Below, piece after piece: positions 45,107-53,516 of a stretch of 64,000 nt of DNA. Position numbers and translations under genes: made by a program. The notes under the pieces were generated by a model that searched no databases, had not been told where the DNA came from, and saw only the letters and a program-made list of their open reading frames with translations. Within the stretch, counting starts at the first letter, position 1; every line of letters starts with the position of its first letter. The DNA is taken from positions 434,001 to 498,000 of the forward strand of contig NZ_CP028908.1 in the NCBI RefSeq assembly GCF_024181725.1, written 5' to 3'. Source of the DNA: Bradyrhizobium sp. WD16 (GTDB lineage: Bacteria > Pseudomonadota > Alphaproteobacteria > Rhizobiales > Xanthobacteraceae).

Positions 45107-46644
45107 GAGCGCGCCCCCGCGCCCTGTCGCATCGGCGCCGTCGCGGCCTGCGCCGCCATGAAGGCGTCGAGCGCGGCGATCTCCTCCGGATTCATCCGCA
45201 GGCCGAGCTTGGAGCGCCGCCACACGACGTCGGCGGCGGTGCGCGCCCATTCCCTGGTCATCAGATAGCGGACCTCGCTTTCGGTCAGCGTGGCGCCGAA
45301 GGACTGGCCGAGATCGGCGGCGGACTTCGCCTGGCCGAGCACCTGCCGCGCCCGGCTGCCATAGGCGTGGGCGAGCCGGTCGGCATGATCGCGGCCGAGG
45401 AACGGATAGTCGCGGAGCAATTCGTTGGTCAACGCCGGCAAGGCCGAGACGTCGAGATCGCCGCCGGGCAGCGGCGCGTGGCCGGTCCAGCCGGCAGGCT
45501 GTTCGGCGCCGTGCAGGGCGGAGGCGACATGCTCGAGCGCCTCCTCGGCGAGACGGCGATAGGTCGTGATCTTGCCGCCGAAGATCGACAGCAGCGGCGA
45601 GCCGTTCGGCGCGTCGAGCTCGAAGACGTAGTCGCGCGTCGCCGCCTTGGCGTCGCTGGCGCCGTCGTCATAGAGCGGCCGGACGCCCGAATAGGTCCAC
45701 ACCACGTCGGCCGGCGTCACCGCCCGGGCGAAATACTCGCTCACGGCGGCGCAGAGATAGTCGATCTCTTCCTTGGTGATGGCGACCTTGGCCGGATCGC
45801 CGTCGTAGTCGCGATCGGTGGTGCCGATCAGGGTGAAGTCGTTCTGGTACGGAATGGCAAAGACGATGCGGCCGTCCTCGTTCTGGAAGATGTAGGCGCG
45901 ATCATGGGCGTAGAGGCGCGGCACCACGATGTGGGAGCCCTGCACCAGGCGCACCTTGGCCTTGGCATTGACGCCGGCGCGGCGCGCCAGCACCTCTTCC
46001 ACCCAGGGACCGGCGGCATTGATCAGGACCCGGGCGGCGATGGTCTCACGACGGCCGCTCGCCATGTCCTCGATCGTGATGCGCCAGCCGTCGTCGCCAC
46101 GCACCGCCTCGACCGCGCGGGTCCGGGTGCGGATCACCGCGCCGCGTTCGGCGGCATCGACGGCGTTGAGCACCACGAGACGGGCGTCGTCGACGAAGCA
46201 GTCGGAATATTCGAAGCCCTTCTTGAAGCGCCCCGGCGCGAGCGGACGGCCGACCTCGTCGCGCGTGAGGTCGACGGTGCGGGCGGGCGGCAGCAGCTTG
46301 CGGCCGCCGAGATGGTCATAGAGGAAGAGGCCGAGGCGCAGCAGCCATGCCGGCCGCAGGCCGCGATGGTGGGGCAAAACGAAACGCAGCGGGCGAATGA
46401 TGTGCGGCCCGATCTGCCACAGCACCTCGCGCTCCATCAGCGCCTCGCGGACCAGCCGGAACTCATAATATTCCAGATAGCGCAGCCCGCCGTGGATGAG
46501 CTTGGTCGACCAGGACGAGGTCCCGCTCGCCAAGTCATTCATTTCACAAAGAAAAACTGAATTTCCCCGGCCGGCCGCGTCGCGGGCGATGCCGCAGCCA
46601 TTGATGCCACCTCCGATGATGGCGAGGTCGAAAACTTGATCCAC
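45103..46644 (-). CDS. glpD: Glycerol-3-phosphate dehydrogenase
   Basis: 513 residues. FAD enzyme oxidising glycerol 3-phosphate to dihydroxyacetone phosphate at the inner membrane. DLAIIGGGINGCGIARDAAG is the FAD-binding Rossmann motif; SGTSSWSTKLIHGGLRYLEY is the GlpD signature; FAIPYQNDFTLIGTTDRDYD and SIFGGKITTYRRLAEEAL follow, and the C-terminal DAO_C domain has REWARTAADVVWRRSKLGLR. It is the first structural gene after the GlpR operator region. No glycerol kinase gene lies in the window, so kinase must be supplied from elsewhere. Confidence 0.96.
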   Translation of the reverse strand: MDQVFDLAIIGGGINGCGIARDAAGRGNSVFLCEMNDLASGTSSWSTKLIHGGLRYLEYYEFRLVREALMEREVLWQIGPHIIRPLRFVLPHHRGLRPAWLLRLGLFLYDHLGGRKLLPPARTVDLTRDEVGRPLAPGRFKKGFEYSDCFVDDARLVVLNAVDAAERGAVIRTRTRAVEAVRGDDGWRITIEDMASGRRETIAARVLINAAGPWVEEVLARRAGVNAKAKVRLVQGSHIVVPRLYAHDRAYIFQNEDGRIVFAIPYQNDFTLIGTTDRDYDGDPAKVAITKEEIDYLCAAVSEYFARAVTPADVVWTYSGVRPLYDDGASDAKAATRDYVFELDAPNGSPLLSIFGGKITTYRRLAEEALEHVASALHGAEQPAGWTGHAPLPGGDLDVSALPALTNELLRDYPFLGRDHADRLAHAYGSRARQVLGQAKSAADLGQSFGATLTESEVRYLMTREWARTAADVVWRRSKLGLRMNPEEIAALDAFMAAQAATAPMRQGAGARS

Positions 46645-46685
46645 GTGACGCTTCCCCCGCGCTCGCCCCGCAAGGCAGGCGATTT

Positions 46686-46746
46686 CGCTTTCGGGTTTGG
46701 ATTAAAACACGAGCAAAAGCGAAAGCAAGCGAAAGATTAGCGAAAG
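46686..46746. promoter_or_regulatory. Putative GlpR operator with phased GCGAAAG repeats
   Basis: Between glpR and glpD, GCGAAAG occurs at 46719-46725, 46729-46735 and 46740-46746, i.e. 10 and 11 bases apart on one helix face, and an inverted CGCTTTCG lies at 46686-46693. DeoR-family regulators bind such short repeats. The AT-rich ATTAAAACACG between the arms could include promoter elements for glpD (inference). Confidence 0.55.
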
Positions 46747-46781
46747 CCAGCATTCTCCCGGGAATGCTCGGCAACCCATTC

Positions 46782-47612
46782 CTACGCGGCCGCCCCCTCC
46801 TCGCCGCCGACCGCCTTGTCGTTGCCGTTCTTGTCCTCGGCCGGCTTGGGGCCGGTCTCGATCACCTGGATGCCGCGCTCGCGGCAAAGACTGCGAAAAC
46901 GCGGCGGCAGGCCGTGATCGGTAACGAAGGTCTGGATCTGGCTGATATGGGCGATACGGACCGGGGCGCTCCGCTGGAACTTCGTCGAATCGGACACCAG
47001 CATGACGCTGCGGGCATTGGCGATGATCGCCTGGGCTGCCTGCACCTCGCGATAGTCGAAATCGAGCAGCGCGCCTTCCTCGTCGATCGCCGAGGCGCCG
47101 ATGATGGCGTAGTCGACCTTGAACTGGCCGATCAGGTCGATGGCGGCCGAGCCGATCACCGCGCCGTCGGCGCGGCGGACATTGCCGCCGGCAACGATGA
47201 CCTCGATGCGCGGATGGCGATAGAGCAGCATCGCCACATTGAGGTTGTTGGTGATGACCAGGAGGTCCTCGTGGGAGGACAGCGCGCTCGCCACCTCCTC
47301 GGTGGTGGTGCCGATATTGATGAAGAGCGAGCAGCCGTTGGGGATCTGGGCGGCGGCGGCAAGGCCGATCGCCTTCTTCTCCTCGGCAGCGACGAAGCGC
47401 CGCGCCTCATAGGCGAGGTTCTCAACGCCCGAGGCGATGATCGCGCCGCCGTGGACGCGGGTCATCGCGCGCCGGTCGCACAGGTCGTTGAGATCCTTGC
47501 GGATGGTCTGCGCCGAGACCTCGAAGCGCCGCGCCAGGTCTTCCACCGTGACGCGGCCCACCGAGCGGGCGAGGTTGAGAATTTCGGACTGACGATGGCT
47601 GAGACCGGTCAC
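46782..47612 (-). CDS. glpR: DeoR-family repressor of the glycerol operon
   Basis: 276 residues from GTG 47612 (VTGLSHRQSEILNLARSVGR). DeoR helix-turn-helix: VTVEDLARRFEVSAQTIRKD, LNDLCDRRAMTRVHGGA. The sugar-phosphate sensing domain has INIGTTTEEVASAL and VSDSTKFQR. GlpR normally releases DNA on binding glycerol 3-phosphate. It precedes glpD by 137 bases on the same strand, with the GCGAAAG repeats between. The start is uncertain because no ATG or strong ribosome site is present near the domain start; an upstream extension lacks family similarity. The C-terminus is a Glu/Gly/Ala tail. Confidence 0.88.
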   Translation of the reverse strand: MTGLSHRQSEILNLARSVGRVTVEDLARRFEVSAQTIRKDLNDLCDRRAMTRVHGGAIIASGVENLAYEARRFVAAEEKKAIGLAAAAQIPNGCSLFINIGTTTEEVASALSSHEDLLVITNNLNVAMLLYRHPRIEVIVAGGNVRRADGAVIGSAAIDLIGQFKVDYAIIGASAIDEEGALLDFDYREVQAAQAIIANARSVMLVSDSTKFQRSAPVRIAHISQIQTFVTDHGLPPRFRSLCRERGIQVIETGPKPAEDKNGNDKAVGGEEGAAA

Positions 47613-47772
47613 CGCAACCACCCTGGCGCGAGAAAATACGCGGCCATGGTGGTCGGGTTCCGTCAGGCGGTCAACTCGCGATTTGATGCGCGGCGACCGA
47701 TCACCACCGCAAGCGTTAACGCCGGCAGGCGCCGGCCGGCGCCTTGCCACGCCGTGGCGGATCAAAGCTCCG

Positions 47773-47967
47773 TCAAGCCGCCTTGCTGCCGGCGCGCCCG
47801 AGCTTGAAACGGACGGCGGCCCGCTCGGCTTCCCGTGCGCTGGAAAAATAGCGACCCTCGAGGGCGGTGAAGTCCTGGGAGGCTGCGAAGAAACGATACC
47901 CGCCTTTGTCGCGAACCACGATGCCGGCGGGCTTGGAACTCACTTCGATGATGTAGCTGTCTGACAT
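47773..47967 (-). CDS. Small conserved hypothetical protein
   Basis: 64 residues: MSDSYIIEVSSKPAGIVVRD, KGGYRFFAASQDFTALEGRY, FSSAREAERAAVRFKLGRAG. It is compact with alternating strands and a helix, has no signal peptide, and resembles short alphaproteobacterial proteins of unknown function. A ribosome-like AGGAAAGCC precedes ATG 47967. It is not clearly tied to glpR (161 bases apart) or the flavin reductase gene upstream (259 bases apart, no feature seen). Confidence 0.6.
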   Translation of the reverse strand: MSDSYIIEVSSKPAGIVVRDKGGYRFFAASQDFTALEGRYFSSAREAERAAVRFKLGRAGSKAA

Positions 47968-48226
47968 GGCTTTCCTGCGGCCGGTACTGCCCGGCGCTCC
48001 TTGTCGCGATAACGATAGAGCGATGAAAAGGTTCAGTCGGCGCGACAACAGCACCCGGTCGCAGCTGAGCACCAATGCTCCTGACCAGGTTGCCTCACCA
48101 TGAAACCCTCTCTGCGGATCATGTCCGCGTCCCCTCTAACCGCATCGCGCGACAGCGCAATGACATTCGCCGATAGCATCAGTACGGCGTTGCCTCGGAG
48201 TTGCCTTCGAATTGCCTCGCGAGAGG

Positions 48227-48781
48227 TTATTCCGATTCGGTGATTCGCGCAGCATCCGCACCGCGACCGAGCGCGAGATATTCCCCCTGCCAATAGGTCA
48301 GCGGCGCCTGCGGATCGGCGACGCGCGCCGCCGCGACGCGACCGATGACGATGGCGTGGGAATGGCGGCTGATGATCTCCTCGATGGTGCAGTCGACGGC
48401 GGCCAGCGCGCCGACCAGCACCGGCACGCCGGTGGCGAGCGTCGTCCATTCGGCGCCCTCGAAGCGGGCGCGACCGCTGATGCCGCCGCGGCCGGTGAAG
48501 CGATCGGCGACCGGCTGCTGTCCGGCATGCAGCACGTTGACGGCGAAGGCGCCGCAGCTCTCGAACAGCGGCCAGGAGGACGAATTGCGATTGATGCAGA
48601 CAAGCAGGCTCGGTGGCTCCGCCGACAACGACGTCACCGACGACACCGTCATGCCGGAGATCGCGTCGCCGCGGCCGACCGTGATGACGCTGACGGCGCC
48701 GGCGAGCTGGCGCATCGCCTGACGGAAACTGGCGGGCGATGCCGAAGGCTCGGCGTCGAGATGACGAACCAGCGAGTTCAT
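48227..48781 (-). CDS. Flavin reductase (FMN reductase) of the sulfonate operon
   Basis: 184 residues, DIM6/NTAB split-barrel family. FRQAMRQLAGAVSVITVGRG, TVSSVTSLSAEPPSLLVCIN, SWPLFESCGAFAVNVLHAGQ and HSHAIVIGRVAAARV are the usual blocks. The family supplies reduced FMN to two-component monooxygenases. Position 11 bases after ssuB suggests that it feeds SsuD, in place of the NADPH:FMN reductase SsuE of enterobacteria (inference). Confidence 0.88.
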   Translation of the reverse strand: MNSLVRHLDAEPSASPASFRQAMRQLAGAVSVITVGRGDAISGMTVSSVTSLSAEPPSLLVCINRNSSSWPLFESCGAFAVNVLHAGQQPVADRFTGRGGISGRARFEGAEWTTLATGVPVLVGALAAVDCTIEEIISRHSHAIVIGRVAAARVADPQAPLTYWQGEYLALGRGADAARITESE

Positions 48782-48792
48782 GGCATTTCCCC

Positions 48793-49629
48793 TTAAATCT
48801 CGGCCTCGGCCTTGCCGAGAAGCTGGTTGAGGATGCTTTCCTCGAACGCCGCCATCGTCGCCGAGCCGCGGTTGCGCGGTCGCGCCAGATCGACCTGGAT
48901 GTCGTTGGCGATGCGCCCCTCTTCGAGCACCAGCACGCGATCGGCCACCGCCACCGCCTCGCCGACGTCATGGGTCACCAGGATCGCGGTAAAGCCGAGA
49001 TCGGCCCACACCCGCTCCAGCAGGCGCTGCATGGTGATGCGGGTCAAGGCGTCGAGCGCGCCGAGCGGCTCGTCGAAAGCAAGCACCCGCGGCTGGCTGA
49101 CCAGCGCCCGCGCCAGCGCGACCCGCTGGCGCTGCCCGCCCGACAGCAGTGCCGGCCACTGGTCGCGCTTGGCCGAGAGCTCGACCTCGTGCAGGGCGTG
49201 TTCGGCCCGGGCGCGCGCGTCGGCGCGCTTGCGCTCGGTGCCGAGACCGACTTCGACATTGTCCAGCACCCGCGCCCACGGCAGCAGCCGCGGCTCCTGG
49301 AACATCATCCGCACCTTCGCCGTGCCGGCATCCGGCACTTCGCCGAACGAGATCGAGCCGGCGCTCGCGGCGTCGAGCCCCGCGATCAGGCGCAGCAGCG
49401 TGCTCTTGCCGCATCCGCTGCGGCCGACGATGGCGACGAACTGCCCCGCCGGGATGTGCAGATCGACGCCGCGCAGCACCTCGTGATCGCCGAAGGCCTT
49501 GCGCAGGCCGCGGATGGTGATCGGCAGGCCGCGCGCGCGCGACCCGACGCGCGCCGCCTCGGCGCCGCGCAGGATTGCCGGGCTGTCCACCGTGGCAGCG
49601 GCATCGGGAGCGGAACGGAGCAGCTTCAT
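48793..49629 (-). CDS. ssuB: Aliphatic sulfonate ABC transporter ATPase
   Basis: 278 residues. A ~35-residue leader precedes the ABC domain: Walker [16 protein letters not shown], signature [17 protein letters not shown], Walker [16 protein letters not shown], switch [27 protein letters not shown] is the SsuB/TauB form of the Q-loop. It lies eight bases after ssuC. It powers uptake of alkanesulfonates as sulphur source. Confidence 0.94.
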   Translation of the reverse strand: MKLLRSAPDAAATVDSPAILRGAEAARVGSRARGLPITIRGLRKAFGDHEVLRGVDLHIPAGQFVAIVGRSGCGKSTLLRLIAGLDAASAGSISFGEVPDAGTAKVRMMFQEPRLLPWARVLDNVEVGLGTERKRADARARAEHALHEVELSAKRDQWPALLSGGQRQRVALARALVSQPRVLAFDEPLGALDALTRITMQRLLERVWADLGFTAILVTHDVGEAVAVADRVLVLEEGRIANDIQVDLARPRNRGSATMAAFEESILNQLLGKAEAEI

Positions 49630-49637
49630 CGTCGTCC

Positions 49638-50444
49638 TCACTTCTTCTGGAAGGCGGGATGCCAGGACAGCGTCAGCCGCTCCAGCACGCGGGAGGCGCT
49701 GTCGGCGAGCTTGCCGAGCAGGGCGTAGATCAGGATGCTCAGCACCACCACGTCGATCAGCATGAATTCGCGCGCCTGCATCGCCATGTAGCCGAGCCCC
49801 GAGGATGCGGCGATGGTCTCCGCCACGATCAGGGTCAGCCACATGATGCCGAGCGCGAAGCGCAGGCCGACGAAGATCGAGGGCAGCGCCCCCGGAAAGA
49901 TGACGCGGCGGAACAGTTCGGCATCGCCCATGCCGTAGCTCCGCCCCATCTCGATGAGCTGCGGATCCACCGTGCGGATGCCATGCAGCGTGTTGAGGTA
50001 GATCGGGAAGAAGACGCCGAGCGCCACCAGGAAGAGCTTCGCCGCCTCGTCGATGCCGAACCACAGGATCACCAGCGGAATCAGCGCGAGGTGCGGCACG
50101 TTGCGCACCATCTGCAGCGTGGTGTCGGTAAGCCGGTTGGAGAGCTGCGACAGCCCGTTGGCGAGGCCGAACGCAAAGCCGATGCCGCCGCCGATGGCGA
50201 AGCCGACGATGGCGCGCCAGAAGCTGACCCAGACATTGTGGCCGAGCTCGCCGCTCCTGAGCAGTTTCCAGCCGGCCAGCGCGACGTCGCTCGGCGCCGG
50301 CAGCACCCGCGTCGAGATCAGCCCGGCGACGCTCGCCGCCTGCCAGGCGACGAGGATCACGAGCGGCACGATCCATTGCGTCAGGCCATCGACCCGCGGC
50401 ACCCGCAGGCGCCGCACCCGCGGCAGCGACTCGGCGAGACTCAT
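49638..50444 (-). CDS. ssuC: Aliphatic sulfonate ABC transporter permease
   Basis: 268 residues, about six helices, SsuC/TauC family. [20 protein letters not shown] opens the membrane part; the coupling loop is [40 protein letters not shown]. It overlaps ssuD by four bases. It works with SsuA and SsuB. Confidence 0.94.
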   Translation of the reverse strand: MSLAESLPRVRRLRVPRVDGLTQWIVPLVILVAWQAASVAGLISTRVLPAPSDVALAGWKLLRSGELGHNVWVSFWRAIVGFAIGGGIGFAFGLANGLSQLSNRLTDTTLQMVRNVPHLALIPLVILWFGIDEAAKLFLVALGVFFPIYLNTLHGIRTVDPQLIEMGRSYGMGDAELFRRVIFPGALPSIFVGLRFALGIMWLTLIVAETIAASSGLGYMAMQAREFMLIDVVVLSILIYALLGKLADSASRVLERLTLSWHPAFQKK

Positions 50445-51613
50445 GATTGCGCCGCCTGCTTGAGGACCGGACGGACGTCATTGGCGATGGTCTCGCCGAA
50501 CGGGCCGGTATTGACCTTTGACGGCGCCGCGATGGTGGTGTGGCTCAGCGACAGCAGCGGGAACACCAGTTCGGCGAAGCGATAGGCCTCTTCCAGGTGC
50601 GGATAGCCCGACAGGATGAAGGTATCGATGCCCAGCGCCTGATACTCCTTGATCCGCGCCGCGACCGTCTGCGGATCGCCGACCAGCGCGGTACCCGCGC
50701 CGCCGCGCACCAGGCCGACGCCGGCCCACAGATTGGGGCTGATCTCGAGCTTGTCGCGCCGGCCGCCATGGAGCTCCGACATCCGGCGCTGCCCTTCCGA
50801 ATCCATCCGGGCGAAGATCTTCTGCGCCGCGGCGATGGTGTCGTCGCTGACGTGACGGATCAGGTCGTCGGCGGCGCGCCAGGCTTCCTCGTTGGTCTCG
50901 CGGACGATGACATGGAGGCGGATTCCGAAAGACAGTTTGCGGCCGGCCTTCTCCGCCGCCGCGCGCACCCGCGCGACCTTCTCGGCGACCTCCGCCGGCG
51001 GCTCGCCCCAGGTCAGGTACTTGTCGACCGTCTGCACCGCGACATCGATGCCGGCATCCGACGAGCCGCCGAAGAACAGCGGCGGGCCGCCCTCCTGCAC
51101 CGGGGCGAACAGCAGCTTGCCGTCTTCGACGGTCAGGTGCTTGCCCTTGTAATTGACGGTGTGCCCGGCCAGCAGTTCGCGATAGATGGCGAGGAACTCA
51201 CGCGTGATCTCGTAGCGCTCGCCGTGGGACAGGAAGATGCCGTCGCCCTTGTTCTCGACCGGGTCGCCGCCGGTGACGATGTTGACGAGCAGCCGGCCGT
51301 CGGAAATGCGGTCCAGCGTCGCGGTCATGCGCGCCGCCACCGCCGGCGACTGCAGCCCCGGCCGCACCGCCACCAGATAACGCAGGCGCTTGGTCGCCGG
51401 CGCCAGCGCCGAGGCGACGATCCAGGAATCCTCGCAACTGCGCCCGGTCGGCAGCAGCACGCCGTAGTAGCCGAGTTCGTCGGCGGCCTGAGCGATCTGC
51501 CGCATGTAGGCGAGGTTGACATCGCGCCCCCCGGTCGAAGTGCCGAGATAGCGGCCGTCGCCGTGGGTCGGGATGAACCAGAGGATATTGGCGCTGGGAG
51601 AAGACGTGCTCAT
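50441..51613 (-). CDS. ssuD: FMNH2-dependent alkanesulfonate monooxygenase
   Basis: 390 residues, bacterial luciferase-like TIM barrel. It cleaves alkanesulfonates to aldehydes and sulphite using FMNH2 and oxygen. Blocks: [80 protein letters not shown]. The Cys in GRSCEDSW is the conserved active-site cysteine of SsuD. It overlaps both ssuA and ssuC by four bases. Confidence 0.96.
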   Translation of the reverse strand: MSTSSPSANILWFIPTHGDGRYLGTSTGGRDVNLAYMRQIAQAADELGYYGVLLPTGRSCEDSWIVASALAPATKRLRYLVAVRPGLQSPAVAARMTATLDRISDGRLLVNIVTGGDPVENKGDGIFLSHGERYEITREFLAIYRELLAGHTVNYKGKHLTVEDGKLLFAPVQEGGPPLFFGGSSDAGIDVAVQTVDKYLTWGEPPAEVAEKVARVRAAAEKAGRKLSFGIRLHVIVRETNEEAWRAADDLIRHVSDDTIAAAQKIFARMDSEGQRRMSELHGGRRDKLEISPNLWAGVGLVRGGAGTALVGDPQTVAARIKEYQALGIDTFILSGYPHLEEAYRFAELVFPLLSLSHTTIAAPSKVNTGPFGETIANDVRPVLKQAAQS

Positions 51614-52563
51614 GAACCGGACTTTCGTGCGATATCGGAAACGTTGATCGGCTTGGGAATGAGGCCGAGCTTGTGGAAGGTGTCGGCGAGCTGCTGCTGC
51701 CCGGCGAGCGTCGCGGCATCGATCGGCCTGATGCCGTAGGACTGGCGCTTGAGGGCGAGCTCGAGCACCGGCACCGGCAGCCCGACGGACGGGCCGAGCT
51801 GTTCGGCGACCGCATGGATGTCGGACTGCGCCCAGACATCGACCTCGCGCAGGGCATCGAGCACGACGTCGACCACTTTGGGATCGGTATCGAGCAGCTT
51901 CTGCGCGGCGAGATAGAACTGGGTGTTGGCGACGATGCCGGTGCCGTCCGCCAGCACGCGGGCCTCCAGCGCCACTTCGGCCGCCGCCTGGTACGGATCC
52001 CAGATCGCCCAGGCGTCGACCGAACCGCGTTCGAAGGCGGCACGCGCATCGGCCGGGGCGAGGAACACCGGCGTGATGTCGCCATAGGCGAGGCCGGCCT
52101 TCTCCAGCGCCTTGACCACCAGATACTGGACGTTGGAGCCGCGATTGAAGGCGACCTTCTTGCCCTTGAGCTCCGCGACCTTGGTGAGCGCACTTGCCTT
52201 CGGCACCAGGATCGCCTCACCCTTCGGCGCCGGCGGCTCATAGGCAACGTAGCGGATCGGCGCGCCGGCCGCCTGGGCGAAGACCGGCGGCGCCTCGCCG
52301 GTATTGCCGAAATCGATCGAGCCGACATTGATGGCTTCGAGGATCGGCGGACCGGACGGAAACTCGGTCCAGTTCACGCTGTAGCCGAGCGGCTTGAGCT
52401 TGGCGTCGAGCGAGCCCTTGCTCTTGAGCAGCACCAGCTTGCCGTATTTCTGGACTGCGATCCGCAGCACCTTGTCCTGGGACTGCGCCGCCGCGCCGGA
52501 CATGGCCAGCACGCTGCCGACGACCAATGTGGCGGCGGCAAGAATGACGGCTCGTAACTTCAA
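51610..52563 (-). CDS. ssuA: Aliphatic sulfonate ABC transporter substrate-binding protein
   Basis: 317 residues from a TTG start at 52563 with GGAG nine bases upstream. The signal peptide is [20 protein letters not shown], cut near AAAQSQ. The mature part: [60 protein letters not shown], typical SsuA. No ATG occurs close to the signal peptide, and upstream in-frame codons are not hydrophobic, so TTG is preferred. First gene of ssuADCB plus flavin reductase. Sulphate limitation (CysB/Cbl-like control) is the usual inducer but no site is assigned. Confidence 0.92.
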   Translation of the reverse strand: MKLRAVILAAATLVVGSVLAMSGAAAQSQDKVLRIAVQKYGKLVLLKSKGSLDAKLKPLGYSVNWTEFPSGPPILEAINVGSIDFGNTGEAPPVFAQAAGAPIRYVAYEPPAPKGEAILVPKASALTKVAELKGKKVAFNRGSNVQYLVVKALEKAGLAYGDITPVFLAPADARAAFERGSVDAWAIWDPYQAAAEVALEARVLADGTGIVANTQFYLAAQKLLDTDPKVVDVVLDALREVDVWAQSDIHAVAEQLGPSVGLPVPVLELALKRQSYGIRPIDAATLAGQQQLADTFHKLGLIPKPINVSDIARKSGS

Positions 52564-53027
52564 GACGGCTCTCCTTCGGTAACGGCACACTGCGGTCGCG
52601 ACACACGCCGCCTTCGGCGAAGGCTTGCGGGACACCGTGTTCGCAATCGCAACAACGGAACCGACGATGTGTGTGATTGCCCTCACCGATCAAGGCGTTG
52701 GCCGAAATAACGACGTCCATGCTCCGCATTGCGGGCGAGGCACATCATTTCTTCCAAGGAGGCGCGACCTCGCGCTATCGCTGTCCGCAAGCGGCGGTTG
52801 CGTCGCCGCAACCTCACCGCGCAGCACAGGCAAGTGCCTCAATCTGCAACTAAAATTCAGATCGCTTCGAGGTGCGAAGATTTCTGTTCTTCAATGCGGC
52901 CAACGCGAAGCACACTGTTCTCGCGAACGGCGGACGTCGGCAACAAATTCCTGGCCGCCGGCACGCCACGCCCGGCCATCCGCGACCTGCTGCAGCAGCA
53001 TCGGCGCATCCGCTCGCCCGCACTGTA
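52564..53027. other. Intergenic region upstream of the sulfonate operon, no gene supported
   Basis: Several short open frames occur here but none has a ribosome site, family similarity or normal composition. The region must hold the ssuA promoter. Its right end runs into the second copy of the double-hairpin repeat (53028-53079). Confidence 0.5.
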
Positions 53028-53079
53028 GTGCGCGCGGCGTCGGTCGCTGTGCCAATTTCCACCCTGGCGGCGTACCGGG
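53028..53079. repeat. Double-hairpin dispersed repeat, copy 2 (partial, reversed)
   Basis: GTGCGCGCGGCGTCGGTCGC, then TGTGCCAATTTCCACCCTGG, is the reverse complement, with a few differences, of 32836-32885. The flanking hairpins are lost or degraded. It lies just beyond the 3' end of the thioesterase gene. Confidence 0.7.
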
Positions 53080-53099
53080 CCGGCCTTGGCCTGGCGCGC

Positions 53100-53516
53100 T
53101 CACCCCTCCCGCACCACCGGGTGCGGACGGCCGTGATCATCGATGGCGACATAGGTGAAGTTGCCATCGGTCACCAGGATCGAACGGGTCTCGTTGCGGC
53201 GCATGACCCAGGCGGCGACGTGCACGGTGAGCGAGGTGCGGCCGACGCGAATGGCGTGGCAATGCACCGAGACGACGTCGCCGACGAACACCGGCTTGCG
53301 AAAGGTCATCGCCTCGATCGACACCGTGACGGTGCGCGAGCGCGCGACCTTCGAGGCCATGATGCCGCCGCCGACATCCATCTGGCTCAGCAACCAGCCG
53401 CCGAAGATGTCGCCATTGGCGTTGGTGTCGGCGGGCATCGCCAGGGTGCGGATGCAGAGCTCGCCGTCAGGCTCGAAAGCCGGAACGGCGGTGACGGCGG
53501 ACGGGGATTCGGTCAT
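53100..53516 (-). CDS. Acyl-CoA thioesterase (YciA-like hotdog)
   Basis: 138 residues. TNANGDIFGGWLLSQMDVGG is the hotdog catalytic segment with N and D; VSIEAMTFRKPVFVGDVVSV and VAAWVMRRNETRSILVTDGN follow. YciA-type enzymes hydrolyse a wide range of acyl-CoAs and so release free CoA. The ATG overlaps the stop of the bifunctional beta-oxidation gene, making it the last gene of that operon. It probably relieves acyl-CoA build-up during fatty-acid breakdown. Confidence 0.92.
   Translation of the reverse strand: MTESPSAVTAVPAFEPDGELCIRTLAMPADTNANGDIFGGWLLSQMDVGGGIMASKVARSRTVTVSIEAMTFRKPVFVGDVVSVHCHAIRVGRTSLTVHVAAWVMRRNETRSILVTDGNFTYVAIDDHGRPHPVVREG

Noticed and set aside
52729-53028. Small protein genes upstream of ssuA on the + strand
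   Set aside because: Arg/Ser-rich translations with no ribosome site, overlapping the presumed promoter region and a dispersed repeat.
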